DNA of 64,000 nucleotides from AP-15 sp035503615. GTDB lineage: Bacteria > Pseudomonadota > Alphaproteobacteria > ATCC43930 > CGMCC-115725. Made by a program: the position numbers and the translations under genes. Where the stretch lies: contig DATJTI010000042.1 of NCBI GenBank assembly GCA_035503615.1, positions 62,001-126,000 of the forward strand. The letters run 5' to 3'. Shown one piece after another: positions 19,814 to 28,028 of this stretch. The stretch's first letter is position 1. Each line of letters begins with the position of its first letter. The notes under the pieces are model-generated. The model saw only the letters and a list, made by a program, of their open reading frames with translations, searched no databases and was not told the origin of the DNA.

Positions 19814-20977
19814 TCAGAAGGCGCGGCGCAACTCGTCGACAAGACCGGTGCGCTCCCAGGAAAATACGCCACTCGGCTCGGGCTCGCGGCCGAAATGCCC
19901 GTAGGACGAGGTCGGTGTGTAGATCGGCCGGTTCAGCCCGAGATGCGTGCGGATGCCGCGCGGCGACAGATCCATCAGCTCGTTCAGCACCCGTGCAAGC
20001 TTGCTTTCATCAACGGCCCCACCGGTCGTGACGTAAAAGGACAGCGGCTTGGCGACGCCGATCGCATAGGCGACCTGGATCGTGCAATGCTCGGCGAGCC
20101 CGGCGGCGACCACATTTTTCGCCAGATAGCGGGCGGCATAGGCGGCCGAGCGGTCGACTTTGGTCGGATCCTTTCCGGAAAAGGCGCCCCCGCCATGCGG
20201 GGCCCAGCCGCCATAGGTATCGACGATGATCTTGCGCCCGGTCACTCCGGCATCGCCGTCGGGGCCGCCGATCACGAACCGGCCGGTCGGATTGACCAGA
20301 AAATTCTCCTCGTTGCACATCCACCCATCGGGCAGCGAAGCGACCACGTAAGGCCGGATGATCTCACGCACCTGGCGATCGTCGATCCGGTCGGAATGCT
20401 GGATCGAGACAACGAGCTTGGCCACCCGCACCGGCTTGCCATCGACATAGTGCAGCGTTACCTGGCTCTTCGAATCGGGGCCCAGCTGCGGTGTCAGCCC
20501 GGCATGACGGGCTTCGGATAATGCCCGGAGAATCTTGTGCGCGTAGAAGATCGGCGCCGGCATCAGATCGGGCGTGTCGTTGCAGGCGAAACCGAACATC
20601 ATGCCCTGGTCGCCGGCCCCTTCGTCCTTGTTGCCGAAGGCGTCGACCCCTAGGGCGATGTCGCTCGATTGACTGTGGATGTGACAGTCGATCTTTGCCC
20701 GCTGCCAGTGAAAATTGTCCTGCTCGTAGCCGATGTCGCGGATTGCCCGCCGCGCAACCTCGATCAGCTGTTCGGCGGTGATCGATCCGGGCCCGCGCAC
20801 CTCGCCGGCCAGCACCACGCGGTTGGTCGTGACCAGGGTCTCGACCCCGCAGCGCGCCTGCTGCGGGTCGGCGGCGAGATAGGTATCGACGATCGCGTCC
20901 GAGATGCGGTCACAAATCTTGTCGGGGTGGCCTTCCGAGACCGACTCACTGGTGAAGACGAAATCGCGTTTGGCCAA
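19814..20977 (-). CDS. metK: S-adenosylmethionine synthetase MetK
   Basis: Makes SAM from methionine and ATP. It is 387 residues from a TTG start at 20977, which has an aggggg ribosome site seven bases upstream and gives the usual length; the frame is open further upstream but without family similarity. Hallmarks are T-S-E-S-V-S-E-G-H-P-D-K at the N-terminus, the G-A-G-D-Q-G-M-M-F-G-F ATP motif, and the G-G-G-A-F-S-G-K-D-P-T-K-V-D-R-S phosphate loop. trmB follows in the same frame. No known SAM riboswitch fold was recognised in the short leader, only GC-rich hairpins. It works with metF/metH, encoded 1 kb away on the other strand, in the methionine cycle. Confidence 0.97.
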   Translation of the reverse strand: MAKRDFVFTSESVSEGHPDKICDRISDAIVDTYLAADPQQARCGVETLVTTNRVVLAGEVRGPGSITAEQLIEVARRAIRDIGYEQDNFHWQRAKIDCHIHSQSSDIALGVDAFGNKDEGAGDQGMMFGFACNDTPDLMPAPIFYAHKILRALSEARHAGLTPQLGPDSKSQVTLHYVDGKPVRVAKLVVSIQHSDRIDDRQVREIIRPYVVASLPDGWMCNEENFLVNPTGRFVIGGPDGDAGVTGRKIIVDTYGGWAPHGGGAFSGKDPTKVDRSAAYAARYLAKNVVAAGLAEHCTIQVAYAIGVAKPLSFYVTTGGAVDESKLARVLNELMDLSPRGIRTHLGLNRPIYTPTSSYGHFGREPEPSGVFSWERTGLVDELRRAF

Positions 20978-21081
20978 GGCTCTGCCCCCTGCTGAAGCAT
21001 CGCGGACGTCGAACGGCGCCCGGGGCCGTTGATGCCGCCTCGGCGGGCGGGCGTCAAGCCCCGAGCCCGTTGTGCATACCA

Positions 21082-21107
21082 ACTGCGCGGCCCGACTGCG
21101 CGGCCCT
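21082..21107 (-). repeat. 13-bp tandem repeat abutting the stop codon of the XRE regulator
   Basis: actgcgcggccc plus one variable base occurs at 21082-21094 and 21095-21107 back to back. The second copy runs into the TAG stop (21106-21108) of the leftward regulator gene. This belongs to the same class of 3'-end duplications seen at other genes in the window. Confidence 0.8.
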
Positions 21108-21567
21108 AGCGCTCCGGCAAACGCTCGCCGCCGGCGGCCAGTGCCTTGGCCAGTTCGAACAGGCGACGGCGCACAACCGGATCCTCGATCCGGTAATAGG
21201 CGCTGACCAGCTCGACGGTTTCGCGCTTGCGCAGCGGGTCGGAATCGAAGGCCTCGGCCGGCGGCTCGGCAAAACCGCCGGGAATCGCCGGGGCGCGCAC
21301 CGGATCCATGTCATCGAAAAAAAACGACACCGGCACATCGAGGACCCGGCTCAAATCGTGCAATCGGCTGGCTCCGATGCGGTTGGCACCGCGCTCGTAT
21401 TTCTGCACCTGCTGAAACGTCAGGCCGATCGCCTCGCCGAGCTTCTCCTGGCTGAGACCGAGCATGTTGCGGCGCAGCCGAACCCGAGAGCCGACATGGA
21501 CGTCGATCGGGTTTGGTTTGTCGCCCTTTTGCCGGCCGGGCCGGCGGGGTTGTTGATCTATCGCCAT
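21106..21567 (-). CDS. XRE family transcriptional regulator (PraR/PhrR type)
   Basis: A 153-residue cytosolic DNA-binding protein. The central helix-turn-helix (about residues 20-75) reads P-N-P-I-D-V-H-V-G-S-R-V-R-L-R-R, then L-S-Q-E-K-L-G-E-A-I and the recognition helix T-F-Q-Q-V-Q-K-Y-E-R-G-A-N-R. This is the strongly conserved alphaproteobacterial form known from rhizobial PraR/PhrR, regulators of surface and symbiosis traits, although the target genes here are unknown. The C-terminal region is helical. I chose the ATG at 21567; an upstream frame extension has no similarity. It sits between lnt and metK on the same strand. Confidence 0.9.
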   Translation of the reverse strand: MAIDQQPRRPGRQKGDKPNPIDVHVGSRVRLRRNMLGLSQEKLGEAIGLTFQQVQKYERGANRIGASRLHDLSRVLDVPVSFFFDDMDPVRAPAIPGGFAEPPAEAFDSDPLRKRETVELVSAYYRIEDPVVRRRLFELAKALAAGGERLPER

Positions 21568-21687
21568 CGGGGTCGACCGCTTTCTCAACATTATTGGCGT
21601 TATTTTTAGACGAGCCATTGACGGCGGGTCAAGCGACCGTTTCAACCTGAAATAAGCGAGTGCAACCGAAAGGTGCTGTCGGGTGGT

Positions 21688-23304
21688 TCAACCGAGCCGC
21701 AGCGCCACCGGCACCGCACCCGCGACCAATAGCGCCAGAAAGATCCAGTCGCCGCCGCGGGCATAGGGCGTGCGCGCGGCCGCGGCGGGCAAGGCGGCAT
21801 CGACATAGCCGATCGCATCGAGATTGGTGCGCGCCAATACCCTGCCCGCGGCATCGACGACGGCACTGATGCCGTTATTGGCGACACGGACCAACGGCAG
21901 ACCTTCCTCGACGGCGCGGGTGCGGGCGATGGCGAAGTGCTGGAACGGCCCCGAGGTCCGGCCGTACCAGGCGTCATCGGTGACATTCAAGAGCCAGGCC
22001 GGCCGAGAGTTCTCATCGACGATGGCGTGGGGAAAAATCACCTCGTAGCAGACGAGCGCACCAAATGGCGGCAGCCCTGGAACGGTGATGGTCCGCGGCC
22101 CCGGGCCGGCGCTCAAATCGATCGACCCGGCGGTCACCTTGGTGAACGACAACCAGCGGCGGAACGGCACATATTCGCCGAACGGCACCAGATGCGCCTT
22201 GTCGTAATGCGCGAGGATGTCACCCTTGCCATCGATCACCGCGATGCTGTTCCAGATTTTCTCGATCGGCGCCGGCGGCGGGTTCGCCCGCAACGTACCG
22301 GTGATCAGGTAGCCGCCAGGCGGGACGACCCCGGCGATCGCCTGCCGCGCCATCGAATCGCGGCCGAGCAGATAGGGGCTCGCTGCCTCGGGCCACAGCA
22401 CCGCGCTGAGCGCGTGCGAAGAGGGCGCCGCGCTCAAATCGAGCAACCGCTGAAAGTTCGACCGGGCCGCTTCCGGCTGCCATTTCAATGTTTGCGGAAT
22501 CGAAGGCTGGACCAGACGCAGCCATGTCCCGGTCAAGACGCTCGGCATCGCTTGGAGCCGGACCGCGCCGGCGATGGCGAGACCCCCGATCAGCAGACCG
22601 GCCGCGACCACCGGCGCCCAACGCCGACCCACCGGGACCGGCGCCAGCGAGGAGACCCCGAGCAGCGCCGGCAGCGAGGCCGCAAGAACGGTCAGGAAGC
22701 TGAGCCCGTAGATACCGATCCAGGCGGTGCTCTGCAGCATTGCGAGGCTGCCGGGAAACCCGCCCGACCAGGCATAGCCGACAAGGTTCCACGGCAGGCC
22801 GGTCAGGGCGTGGCCGCGCACCCATTCGGCGACACTCCAGGCGATCGCGAAGGCGACGATTCGTGCCGTCGCCGGCAGCCGCAGGAGGCGGGCGACGAGC
22901 CGGGTCGCCAGCAGCGCCAGCCCGATATAGAGGGCGAAGGCGGCCGGCAGCCCGGCCGCGGCAAACGGCACCAGCCACCAGAACCGGTCGATATCGACAA
23001 ACAGCGCCGCGGCGATCCAGTAGAGGCCGGCGATAAAAAAGCCGAAGCCGAAGACCCAGCCGAGCCGGAACGACGCACCAAGCCCGCTGCTGCCATCGTC
23101 GAGCCATAGAAACAGCGGGAAGACAATGACCAGAACCGGTGTCAGATCAACGGGCGGCAGGGCTGCGACCGCGGCGATGCCGAGCGCAAAGGCGAGCCCA
23201 TAGCGGCGCCAGCCGCGCAGACTGGCGATCTCTCCAGCAAGGCGGCACAGCGGCGTATCGATGGTCGCCCCGGGCCGGACCCGAAACAACCCGGCTTCAG
23301 GCAT
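21688..23304 (-). CDS. lnt: Apolipoprotein N-acyltransferase Lnt
   Basis: Inner-membrane enzyme that adds the third acyl chain to lipoproteins such as the Pal and MlaA encoded here. The 538-residue protein starts with about six to eight membrane segments (residues about 35-240), then has a periplasmic nitrilase-like domain. The catalytic Glu-Lys-Cys triad is visible as W-P-E-A-A-S-P, Y-D-K-A-H-L-V-P-F-G-E-Y-V-P and C-Y-E-V-I-F-P. A final hydrophobic segment closes the protein. The ATG at 23304 overlaps the end of corC by 8 bp, giving a corC-lnt pair, a common arrangement. Confidence 0.95.
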   Translation of the reverse strand: MPEAGLFRVRPGATIDTPLCRLAGEIASLRGWRRYGLAFALGIAAVAALPPVDLTPVLVIVFPLFLWLDDGSSGLGASFRLGWVFGFGFFIAGLYWIAAALFVDIDRFWWLVPFAAAGLPAAFALYIGLALLATRLVARLLRLPATARIVAFAIAWSVAEWVRGHALTGLPWNLVGYAWSGGFPGSLAMLQSTAWIGIYGLSFLTVLAASLPALLGVSSLAPVPVGRRWAPVVAAGLLIGGLAIAGAVRLQAMPSVLTGTWLRLVQPSIPQTLKWQPEAARSNFQRLLDLSAAPSSHALSAVLWPEAASPYLLGRDSMARQAIAGVVPPGGYLITGTLRANPPPAPIEKIWNSIAVIDGKGDILAHYDKAHLVPFGEYVPFRRWLSFTKVTAGSIDLSAGPGPRTITVPGLPPFGALVCYEVIFPHAIVDENSRPAWLLNVTDDAWYGRTSGPFQHFAIARTRAVEEGLPLVRVANNGISAVVDAAGRVLARTNLDAIGYVDAALPAAAARTPYARGGDWIFLALLVAGAVPVALRLG

Positions 23305-24214
23305 TGCCACCACGCTGCGCCGCACGCGCCGCCGGCGCGGTGCGCACGCGCAACCGCTTGATCCGCCGGGGATCGCCGTCAAGCACCTCGAATTCGAGGC
23401 CGCAGGGATGCGCAATCACCTCGCCGCGCTTCGGCACCCGCCCGGCGAGGGTCGAGACGAGGCCGCCCAGAGTATCGATCTCCTCCTGGTCGCCGGCCGG
23501 ACGCAGGCGCACACCCTGGCGGTCTTCGAGTGCCTCGATCGGGGTGCGGCCATCGGCGATCAGCGTGCCATCGGCCCGCTCGATCAGCAGCGGCCCGTCG
23601 GCGACGTCGTGCTCATCCTCGATTTCGCCGACGATCTCCTCGATCAGATCCTCGATCGTGACCAGCCCGTCGATGCCGCCGAACTCGTCGACCACCATCG
23701 CGATATGCGTGCGGGCCTGGCGCATCTGCACCAATAGATCGAGGATCGGCAGCGACGGCGCCACGAACAACAGCTTGCGCAGCAGCGGCACAACCTTGGT
23801 CTCGCGCCGCTCGGCGACCGGGGCCAGCACGTCCTTGACGTGAACAAAACCGATCACGTCATCGAGCGTCTCGCGATACACCGGCACCCGCGAATGGCCC
23901 TGCTCGATCATGAATTTGACCAGTTGCGGGAACGGCGTTTCGATGTCCAGCGCGGCAATATCGACGCGCGGCACCATGACATCGGCGGCGGTCTGGTCAT
24001 GACCCTTCAGGATGTTGCCGATCAACGCCCGCTCATGCGCGCCGAGCGGATCGGGATCGTCGGCCGGCGGCTCCTCGATCATCTCGTCGATCGTGTCGCG
24101 CAAGCTTTCGCCATTGCGCGGGCGACGGATCAGCCGCAAGAGACCGCGCAGACGCGCGAGACCCCGATCTGGCCCGGGATGGCCGGTGCTAGCGGACGGC
24201 TCTCGGTCGGTCAT
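23297..24214 (-). CDS. corC: CBS-domain protein CorC/YbeX (hemolysin C-like)
   Basis: A 305-residue protein without membrane segments. A short N-terminus leads to tandem CBS domains (about 75-200; V-M-V-P-R-V-D-I-A-A-L-D, H-S-R-V-P-V-Y and V-V-D-E-F-G-G-I-D-G-L-V-T-I-E-D-L-I) and a C-terminal CorC_HlyC domain (D-T-L-G-G-L-V, G-R-V-P-K-R-G-E). The family is linked to magnesium/cobalt homeostasis and ribosome-related functions. It lies in the conserved block phoH-ybeY-corC-lnt, with a 27-bp gap from ybeY and an 8-bp overlap into lnt. Confidence 0.94.
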   Translation of the reverse strand: MTDREPSASTGHPGPDRGLARLRGLLRLIRRPRNGESLRDTIDEMIEEPPADDPDPLGAHERALIGNILKGHDQTAADVMVPRVDIAALDIETPFPQLVKFMIEQGHSRVPVYRETLDDVIGFVHVKDVLAPVAERRETKVVPLLRKLLFVAPSLPILDLLVQMRQARTHIAMVVDEFGGIDGLVTIEDLIEEIVGEIEDEHDVADGPLLIERADGTLIADGRTPIEALEDRQGVRLRPAGDQEEIDTLGGLVSTLAGRVPKRGEVIAHPCGLEFEVLDGDPRRIKRLRVRTAPAARAAQRGGNA

Positions 24215-24241
24215 CGCGAAGCAGGTTCGGCCCTCCCGTGC

Positions 24242-24781
24242 TCAGATGGGGTGGCGATACGGGTCTCGCACCCCCAAACCCGCGAGGATCGTCGCTTCGA
24301 GCGTCTCCATCGCGCTGGCCTCCGTTTCATTCAGATGGTCATGGCCGAGCAGATGCAGCACCCCGTGGACGACGAGGTGCGTCAGATGGTCGGCCAGGGT
24401 CTTGTGCTGCTCCGTCGCTTCGGCGGCGACGGTCTCGTAGGCGAGCACGACATCGCCGAGCAGCAGCGGTGCGCCCGGCGGCGCCGGCATGTCACGGTCC
24501 CAGGCCGGAAATGCCAGCACATTGGTCGGCCGGTCCACTCCGCGCCAGTCGCGGTTGAGCCGCTGCTGCGTGGCGTCGTCGGCAAGGCGGATGCCGATCT
24601 CGACCCGCCCGTGCGGCGTCAGCCCGCGATCGGCCCCGGCGCAAAAGAGCGCGGCACGGGCGGCGGCTTCCGCCTGCTCCAGCGCCGCCGGGCAAGCGCG
24701 ATCCCAGGCGGCACAGTCCCGGCTCACCATGATCGCCGCGGGCCGGTTCATGGTCCGATGGTTCATGGCCCGATGGTTCAT
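24242..24781 (-). CDS. ybeY: Endoribonuclease YbeY (rRNA maturation factor)
   Basis: Zinc-dependent RNase needed for 16S rRNA 3'-end maturation and 70S quality control. It is 179 residues from the first ATG. The diagnostic three-histidine motif is H-G-V-L-H-L-L-G-H-D-H, preceded by the T-N-V-L-A-F-P-A region. The first ATG (24781) overlaps the phoH TGA as ATGA. The gene start is formed by a 15-bp tandem repeat, so M-N-H-R is encoded twice and M-N-R once; ATGs at 24781, 24766 and 24751 are all possible starts, plus one at M-V-S-R-D. The conserved domain begins only later. Confidence 0.94.
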   Translation of the reverse strand: MNHRAMNHRTMNRPAAIMVSRDCAAWDRACPAALEQAEAAARAALFCAGADRGLTPHGRVEIGIRLADDATQQRLNRDWRGVDRPTNVLAFPAWDRDMPAPPGAPLLLGDVVLAYETVAAEATEQHKTLADHLTHLVVHGVLHLLGHDHLNETEASAMETLEATILAGLGVRDPYRHPI

Positions 24782-24789
24782 GGCCCGAC
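24745..24789 (-). repeat. Three tandem 15-bp copies across the phoH stop and ybeY start
   Basis: ggttcatggcccgat-type units lie at 24745-24759, 24760-24774 and 24775-24789, differing at two positions. On the coding strand each unit contains, in the phoH frame, Gly-Pro-stop, and in the ybeY frame an ATG followed by Asn. The period is a multiple of three, so copy-number changes leave both genes in frame. Confidence 0.92.
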
Positions 24790-25791
24790 CATGCCGCCGG
24801 CACGTTCGCGTGCCTCATAGGCGCGCACGATCCGCGCCACCAACTCGTGCCGCACCACATCGCGGTCGGTCAGCTGGACGATCGCGATGCCCTCGACATC
24901 TGCGAGGGTGGCCAGCGCCTCGGCGAGGCCCGAGCGCATCCCGGCGGGCAGATCCACCTGGGTCGGATCGCCGGTGACGACCATGCGTGAGCCCTCGCCG
25001 AGCCGGGTCAGAAACATCTTCATCTGGACCGGGGTCGTGTTCTGGGCTTCGTCGAGGATCACAAAAGCACGGGCCAGGGTCCGCCCGCGCATGAACGCGA
25101 TCGGCGCGACCTCGATCTCGCCGGTGCCGAGCCGGCGGGCGAGCTGATCGGCCGGCAGCATGTCGTTGAGGGCATCGAAGATCGGCCGCAGATACGGGTC
25201 GACCTTGTCGCGCAAATCGCCGGGCAGAAACCCAAGCCGCTCGCCGGCCTCGACCGCCGGGCGCGACAGCACGATGCGCTCGACCCGCCCGGTCATCAAC
25301 AGATCGACCGCCGCGGCGACCGCGAGGTAGGTCTTGCCGGTGCCGGCGGGCCCGAGTCCGAAGACCAGCGGGATTTGGCGCAACGCCTCGATATAGGCGG
25401 CCTGCCCCGGCGAGCGCGCGGTGATGCGTCGCTTCCTGGTGCGAAACGCCGCATCCTCCCGCCACAGGCTCAGGCTCTTGTCGGCGATTTCCGCCTCGGC
25501 GAGGCGCATCGCCGCTTCGACCGCGGACAGATCGATCTCGTGCCCGCGCTTCAACCGATCGTAGAGCCGCGACAAGGTGAGGCGGGCCGCTTCGATGGCC
25601 GACGGCGAGCCGGCGATCGCCACACGATTGCCACGGGTGACGAGCGAAACGCCGAGCTGGCGCTCGACCTGGTCGAGATACCGGTCGCGCTCGCCATACA
25701 GCGAGGGCAGCAGCAGATTGTCGTCGAATTCGAGCTGGGCGCGCTCTCTGCCCGGATCGCCGCCGACTGTTTCTGGGTGAAGCGCGGTCAT
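24778..25791 (-). CDS. PhoH-family ATPase (PhoH-like protein YbeZ)
   Basis: A 337-residue cytosolic P-loop ATPase of the YbeZ/PhoH group, thought to assist YbeY in RNA metabolism. An N-terminal KH-like region (residues about 20-75) precedes the PhoH domain with Walker A G-P-A-G-T-G-K-T, the R-P-A-V-E-A-G-E-R-L-G-F-L-P-G-D motif, and Walker B I-L-D-E-A-Q-N-T-T. The ATG at 25791 overlaps the miaB stop (ATGA), and its own TGA overlaps the ybeY start. miaB-phoH-ybeY is therefore a tightly coupled set. The frame is open far upstream, but only from this ATG does family similarity begin. Confidence 0.95.
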   Translation of the reverse strand: MTALHPETVGGDPGRERAQLEFDDNLLLPSLYGERDRYLDQVERQLGVSLVTRGNRVAIAGSPSAIEAARLTLSRLYDRLKRGHEIDLSAVEAAMRLAEAEIADKSLSLWREDAAFRTRKRRITARSPGQAAYIEALRQIPLVFGLGPAGTGKTYLAVAAAVDLLMTGRVERIVLSRPAVEAGERLGFLPGDLRDKVDPYLRPIFDALNDMLPADQLARRLGTGEIEVAPIAFMRGRTLARAFVILDEAQNTTPVQMKMFLTRLGEGSRMVVTGDPTQVDLPAGMRSGLAEALATLADVEGIAIVQLTDRDVVRHELVARIVRAYEARERAGGMVGP

Positions 25792-27125
25792 GCCGCCATC
25801 ACCCCGGAAAGACTGTTTTGGCCGGCATCCGAAATCAATACCGGGACGATCTCGCCGATCCGCCCGGTGTCGGCGGCGAGGTGGACGCTTTGCAGATAGG
25901 GGCTGCGCCCGACCAGCTGGCCCGGGTGGCGGCCCGGTTTTTCGAGCAGCACCGGCAATACCCGCCCGACACAGCCTGAATTGAAGTCGCGCTGCTGGCG
26001 CGCCAGCACCGCTTGCAGCGCCCCGAGCCGCTCCGCCTTCACCGCCGCCGATACCTGCCGGTCGGCTGCCGCGGCGGGAGTGCCGGGACGCGGCGAATAT
26101 TTGAACGAGAATGCCTGGGCGAAGCCGATCTCCTCGACAAGGTCGAGGGTGGCATGAAAATCCGCGTCGCTCTCGCCCGGAAACCCGACGATCAGGTCGG
26201 TCGACAGCGCCAGATCCGGCCGCGCCGCACGCAGGCTGGCGACCGTCTGACGGTATTGGGCGGCGGTATGGCGCCGGTTCATCGCCGCCAGCACGCGGTC
26301 CGAGCCGCTCTGCACCGGCAGATGCAGAAACGGCATCAGCTGCGGGACATCGCGATGCGCGGCGATCAGCCGCTCGTCGACATCGCACGGATGCGAGGTC
26401 GTGTAGCGGATGCGATCGAGCCCCGGCAGCTGGGCCAGCGCCTCGACCAGCTCGCCCAGGCCCCACTCGCCGCCGTCCGGCGCCGCGCCGTGATAGGCGT
26501 TGACGTTCTGCCCGAGCAGCGTGATCTCGCGCGTGCCCGATCCGACGAGGCCGCGCGCCTCGTCGATCACCTGCGCCGCCGGCCGCGAGTATTCGGCGCC
26601 ACGGGTATAAGGGACGACACAAAAGGTGCAGAACTTGTCGCAGCCTTCCTGCACGGTCAGAAAGGCCGCCGCTCCCTGACCCGGTCGCAGCTGCGGCAGA
26701 TGGTCGAATTTGGGCTCCTCGGGAAAGCTCGTATCGATGACCCCGGCACCGCCCAGACGCGAAGCCCGCGCCACCAGCTCGGGCAGCCGGTGATAGGTCT
26801 GCGGGCCGAACACGAGATCAACATAGGGCGCGCGCCGACGGATCTCGGCGCCCTCGGCTTGGGCCACGCATCCCGCCACCGCGATCAGCATGCCATCGCC
26901 ATTTCGTGCCCGACGCTCCTTCAGCGTGCGGATCTGGCCCAGTTCGGAAAACACCTTCTCCGCCGCCTTCTCGCGGATATGGCAGGTGTTGAGGATCACC
27001 AGATCGGCCTCGGCGGCCGAAATCGCCGGCGCAAAGCCGTGCGGCGCCAACAGCTCGACCATTCGTGCCGAATCATAAACGTTCATCTGGCAGCCATGGG
27101 TCGCGATAAAGACGCGCTTCGTCAC
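25788..27125 (-). CDS. miaB: tRNA-2-methylthio-N6-dimethylallyladenosine synthase MiaB
   Basis: Radical-SAM methylthiotransferase that modifies A37 of tRNAs reading UNN codons. It has 445 residues from a GTG at 27125, which has a GGAGAGG site eight bases upstream; a TTG at 27152 is an alternative with no good site. The N-terminal UPF0004 domain carries three cysteines for the auxiliary cluster (T-H-G-C-Q-M-N, N-T-C-H-I-R, A-G-C-V-A-Q). The radical-SAM motif is C-D-K-F-C-T-F-C, and a C-terminal TRAM domain follows (about 385-445). The ATG of phoH overlaps its stop. Confidence 0.95.
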   Translation of the reverse strand: MTKRVFIATHGCQMNVYDSARMVELLAPHGFAPAISAAEADLVILNTCHIREKAAEKVFSELGQIRTLKERRARNGDGMLIAVAGCVAQAEGAEIRRRAPYVDLVFGPQTYHRLPELVARASRLGGAGVIDTSFPEEPKFDHLPQLRPGQGAAAFLTVQEGCDKFCTFCVVPYTRGAEYSRPAAQVIDEARGLVGSGTREITLLGQNVNAYHGAAPDGGEWGLGELVEALAQLPGLDRIRYTTSHPCDVDERLIAAHRDVPQLMPFLHLPVQSGSDRVLAAMNRRHTAAQYRQTVASLRAARPDLALSTDLIVGFPGESDADFHATLDLVEEIGFAQAFSFKYSPRPGTPAAAADRQVSAAVKAERLGALQAVLARQQRDFNSGCVGRVLPVLLEKPGRHPGQLVGRSPYLQSVHLAADTGRIGEIVPVLISDAGQNSLSGVMAA

Positions 27126-27161
27126 GTCGCGGATCCTCTCCACCGTAAGCAAATGCCCGCT

Positions 27162-28007
27162 TCACTGCGCCATTGCGCTGGCGCGCTGCGGCGATGACGG
27201 CCCGCCGCCGGGCGGCAGCGGCACCGGTTGCGGACGGCCGGCCAGTGCGGCAGCCATGCCGCCGGCAACGCGCGCCTCGCAATAGCGGGCCAGCATCTTG
27301 CGCGACCCGCAATCGCCGAACGATGTCGGCGGATGGAACTCGACCACGACCTCGACCGTGCCGAGCCCGAGCATGGTCCACAGATGCGGCGCCAGCTCGG
27401 CCGATCCATACCAGGCAAAAAACGGCCGCAGCAGCCGACCGAGCGGCATGCCGTCGAGCCGCGTGTACGCGATCGAGACCGGCTGGACGGCGATCGGGCC
27501 GGCTGCCGGCACCACCTCCGCGGCGCCGAACAGCGCGCTCTTGAACGGCAGCACATGATTGCCGTCGCCGCTGGTTCCTTCCGGGAACAAGATCAGCGCA
27601 TCGCCGGCCGCGAGCCGGCCGACCATCGCCTCGCGCTGCGCCCGCGTGCTGCGCACTTGCCGGTCAACGAACACGGTGCGCTGCAGCTTCGCGAGCCAGC
27701 CGAACAGCGGCCAGCCGGCCACCTCGGCCTTGGCGACGAACGAACCGATGATCAGCGCGCCAAGCACGGTAATATCGGTATAGGACACATGGTTCGAGGC
27801 GAACAGCGCGGGGCGGGATGCGGTCGGAACGCCGATCGTGCGCAGCTGAAACCCGAGGATCCGGCAGCACCCGCGATGGTAGACGGCCGGCAACGTCGCC
27901 GACCAGGGCCGGTTCAACCACAGGCCGATTCCCTGGATCGGCATCAGGCCGAAGGTCCAGCCGAGGTAGAGCATCAGGCGCGAAAGCCGCAACGCCGTCG
28001 AACCCAT
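27162..28007 (-). CDS. 1-acyl-glycerol-3-phosphate / lyso-ornithine-lipid acyltransferase (PlsC/OlsA family)
   Basis: Membrane-associated acyltransferase of 281 residues. A hydrophobic N-terminal segment (about 8-30) precedes the PlsC motifs N-H-V-S-Y-T-D (catalytic His-x4-Asp) and F-P-E-G-T-S, plus P-V-S-I-A-Y. It follows 21 bp after an OlsB-like gene on the same strand, and olsB-olsA is the known pair for ornithine-lipid synthesis: OlsB forms lyso-ornithine lipid, OlsA adds the second acyl chain. That neighbourhood favours OlsA, but sequence alone does not exclude phosphatidic-acid synthesis (PlsC). Confidence 0.9.
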   Translation of the reverse strand: MGSTALRLSRLMLYLGWTFGLMPIQGIGLWLNRPWSATLPAVYHRGCCRILGFQLRTIGVPTASRPALFASNHVSYTDITVLGALIIGSFVAKAEVAGWPLFGWLAKLQRTVFVDRQVRSTRAQREAMVGRLAAGDALILFPEGTSGDGNHVLPFKSALFGAAEVVPAAGPIAVQPVSIAYTRLDGMPLGRLLRPFFAWYGSAELAPHLWTMLGLGTVEVVVEFHPPTSFGDCGSRKMLARYCEARVAGGMAAALAGRPQPVPLPPGGGPSSPQRASAMAQ

Positions 28008-28028
28008 GCCGTCAACAAGTCCCGACCG

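Noticed and set aside
20978..21105. Possible SAM-sensing riboswitch in front of metK
   Set aside because: The leader contains GC-rich hairpins (aacggc/gccgtt and others) but I could not match the conserved cores of SAM-II, SAM-V or SAM/SAH riboswitches, so no call is made.
25792..26622. Extended N-terminus for PhoH
   Set aside because: The upstream extension is antisense-like, in a different frame over miaB, and without PhoH similarity. The ATG at 25791 overlaps the miaB stop as ATGA.
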